From: Inquilinus limosus
Lineage (GTDB): Bacteria; Pseudomonadota; Alphaproteobacteria; DSM-16000; Inquilinaceae
Assembly (NCBI GenBank): GCA_019508225.1
Contig: JAEKLZ010000162.1
Span: 1 to 40,526, forward strand
Length of the DNA: 40,526 nt
Direction: 5' to 3'
The first letter of the stretch is position 1, and each line of letters starts with the position of its first letter. Below, piece by piece: positions 39,769-40,526 of this stretch. The notes under the pieces are model-generated. The model worked only from the letters and a program-made list of their open reading frames with translations. It did not search any database and was not told the origin of the DNA. The position numbers were made by a program, and so were the translations under genes.

Positions 39769-40526
39769 GACGAGGCCTCCGAGGCGCGGGCGCGGCGGCG
39801 CCGGGCCAAATGCCGGCCCTCCATCGCCTGCCAGGCCATCAGCCCTGGCACGCCCAGAGCGATCTCGCGGATCCGGCGGATCAGCGCCATCGCCACGGCG
39901 CTGTGCGGCGGAATGCCGAGCAGGCCGCAGATGACGATGAAGCCGCCCTCCTGCACCCCCAGCGCGCCGGGCACCAGCACCCCGGCGATGCGGACGGCCT
40001 GGGCCAGGCTCTCGATGATCACGGCGTCGCGCAGGCTGGGCTCGAGGCCGAGCGCCCACAGCGTCGCCCAGATCTCCAGGCAGCCGAGCAGCCAGGAGAC
40101 CAGATGGTGGCCGCCGGAGGTCCAGACCCGGCGGGCATGGTCGCCGTAGAGCGACACGATCGAATCATGCAGGCCGGAGACCTCGCCCAGCGACTCCCAG
40201 CCGAACTTGTCGGCCAGGCGGATCAGCCCGCGCTCCAGCACCTTGAACATGCCGAAGCGCTGGGCGCCGATGAACAGCACGACAAGCACCAGGCCGACGC
40301 CGGCGCCGGCGATGATCCAGGGCGTCATCGCGCCATCATGGGCGCCCAGGAACAGCAGGACCAGACCGAAGACGGTGAACACCACCTGGCTGGCCATCTG
40401 CGTGGTCAGGTCGACGACGATGGCAGCGCCGGACCGGTTCAGCGGCACGCCGCGCATCGCCAGCAGCCGGGCGGTGATCAGCTCGCCGCCGATCTGCGCC
40501 ACCGGCAGCAGCGAATTGATCGCCTC
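39765..40526 (-). CDS. HpnL-like lysylphosphatidylglycerol-synthase-TM/UPF0104 membrane protein (partial, N-terminus outside window)
   Basis: 253 residues are visible, and the frame continues through the right edge with EAINSLLPVAQIGGELITAR, the most conserved segment of this family (SLLPVAQ.GGEL..ARLL). Several helices follow (VVFTVFGLVLLFLG, WIIAGAGVGLVLVVLFIGA), with GVLVPGALGVQEGGFIVICGLLGIPPHSAVAMALIRRIREI near the end, another hallmark (PG..G..EG). Hopanoid-linked HpnL proteins share this. Such proteins lack the synthase domain and are candidate lipid flippases or transporters. It is first in a run with phnW and DUF2141 coupled by ATGA overlaps. Confidence 0.87.
   Translation of the reverse strand, partial: EAINSLLPVAQIGGELITARLLAMRGVPLNRSGAAIVVDLTTQMASQVVFTVFGLVLLFLGAHDGAMTPWIIAGAGVGLVLVVLFIGAQRFGMFKVLERGLIRLADKFGWESLGEVSGLHDSIVSLYGDHARRVWTSGGHHLVSWLLGCLEIWATLWALGLEPSLRDAVIIESLAQAVRIAGVLVPGALGVQEGGFIVICGLLGIPPHSAVAMALIRRIREIALGVPGLMAWQAMEGRHLARRRRARASEASS

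Noticed and set aside
1-40526. tRNA, rRNA, CRISPR arrays, insertion sequences or phage integration sites
   Set aside because: By eye I found no cloverleaf sequence, no regularly spaced direct repeats, no transposase or integrase gene and no convincing att duplication.

Overview
This is a GC-rich, gene-dense chromosomal stretch, most likely from an alphaproteobacterium. Rhodospirillales relatives such as Inquilinus or Azospirillum are my guess, from the CpaC/CpaD-type genes, the HpnL-like protein, the sugar ABC loci and the intergenic palindromes. No 16S or other marker is present, so the taxonomy is inference.

1-6430 (plus strand): a sugar or polyol catabolic operon. It holds the C-terminal part of a split transketolase (cut by the window edge), an FGGY kinase, a complete ribose-type (CUT2) ABC importer (permease, binding protein, double ATPase) and an SDR dehydrogenase. 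The likely logic is import, oxidation of an alcohol to a ketose, phosphorylation, then transketolase cleavage. 6539-13979: a second carbohydrate locus arranged divergently. The minus arm has a CUT1 binding protein and two permeases but no ATPase. The plus arm has a BtpA/SgcQ protein, an M42 peptidase-fold (SgcX-like) protein and a second FGGY kinase. 14177-19459: an RND efflux pump and adaptor facing a TetR regulator across a palindrome-rich intergenic region. 19469-19885: a small DOPA-4,5-dioxygenase-family protein.

19943-36695 is the centrepiece: a non-flagellar type III secretion (T3SS) locus in two divergent operons that start in a 466-nt relatively AT-rich region (28974-29439). The minus operon reads secretin N-domain protein, sctI, J, K, L, N, O, Q, R, S, T, U, with many 1-8 nt overlaps. 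The plus operon reads a 55-residue candidate needle or filament subunit, a hairpin, sctD, sctX, sctY, sctV, then a Tad-pilus-type (CpaC-like) secretin and a CpaD-like lipoprotein. A TadD-like TPR lipoprotein converges on the end. The inner membrane parts are Ysc-like in gene order and size, while the outer membrane part looks borrowed from a Tad pilus. SctU has lost the NPTH self-cleavage motif (TDGA at the same place). SctQ carries an internal start with a strong ribosome binding site, as expected for a separate SctQ-C product. No SctP, gatekeeper, translocator, effector or chaperone gene is seen.

36838-40526: a YcbK-like (DUF882) Tat-exported protein, a CDP-alcohol phosphatidyltransferase, a DUF2141 protein, an AEP transaminase (PhnW) and the start of an HpnL-like membrane protein cut by the window edge. 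The last group hints at phosphonate-containing lipid metabolism.

Starts were chosen from visible ribosome binding sites, overlaps and family N-termini. Family assignments come from motif recognition, not database searches.
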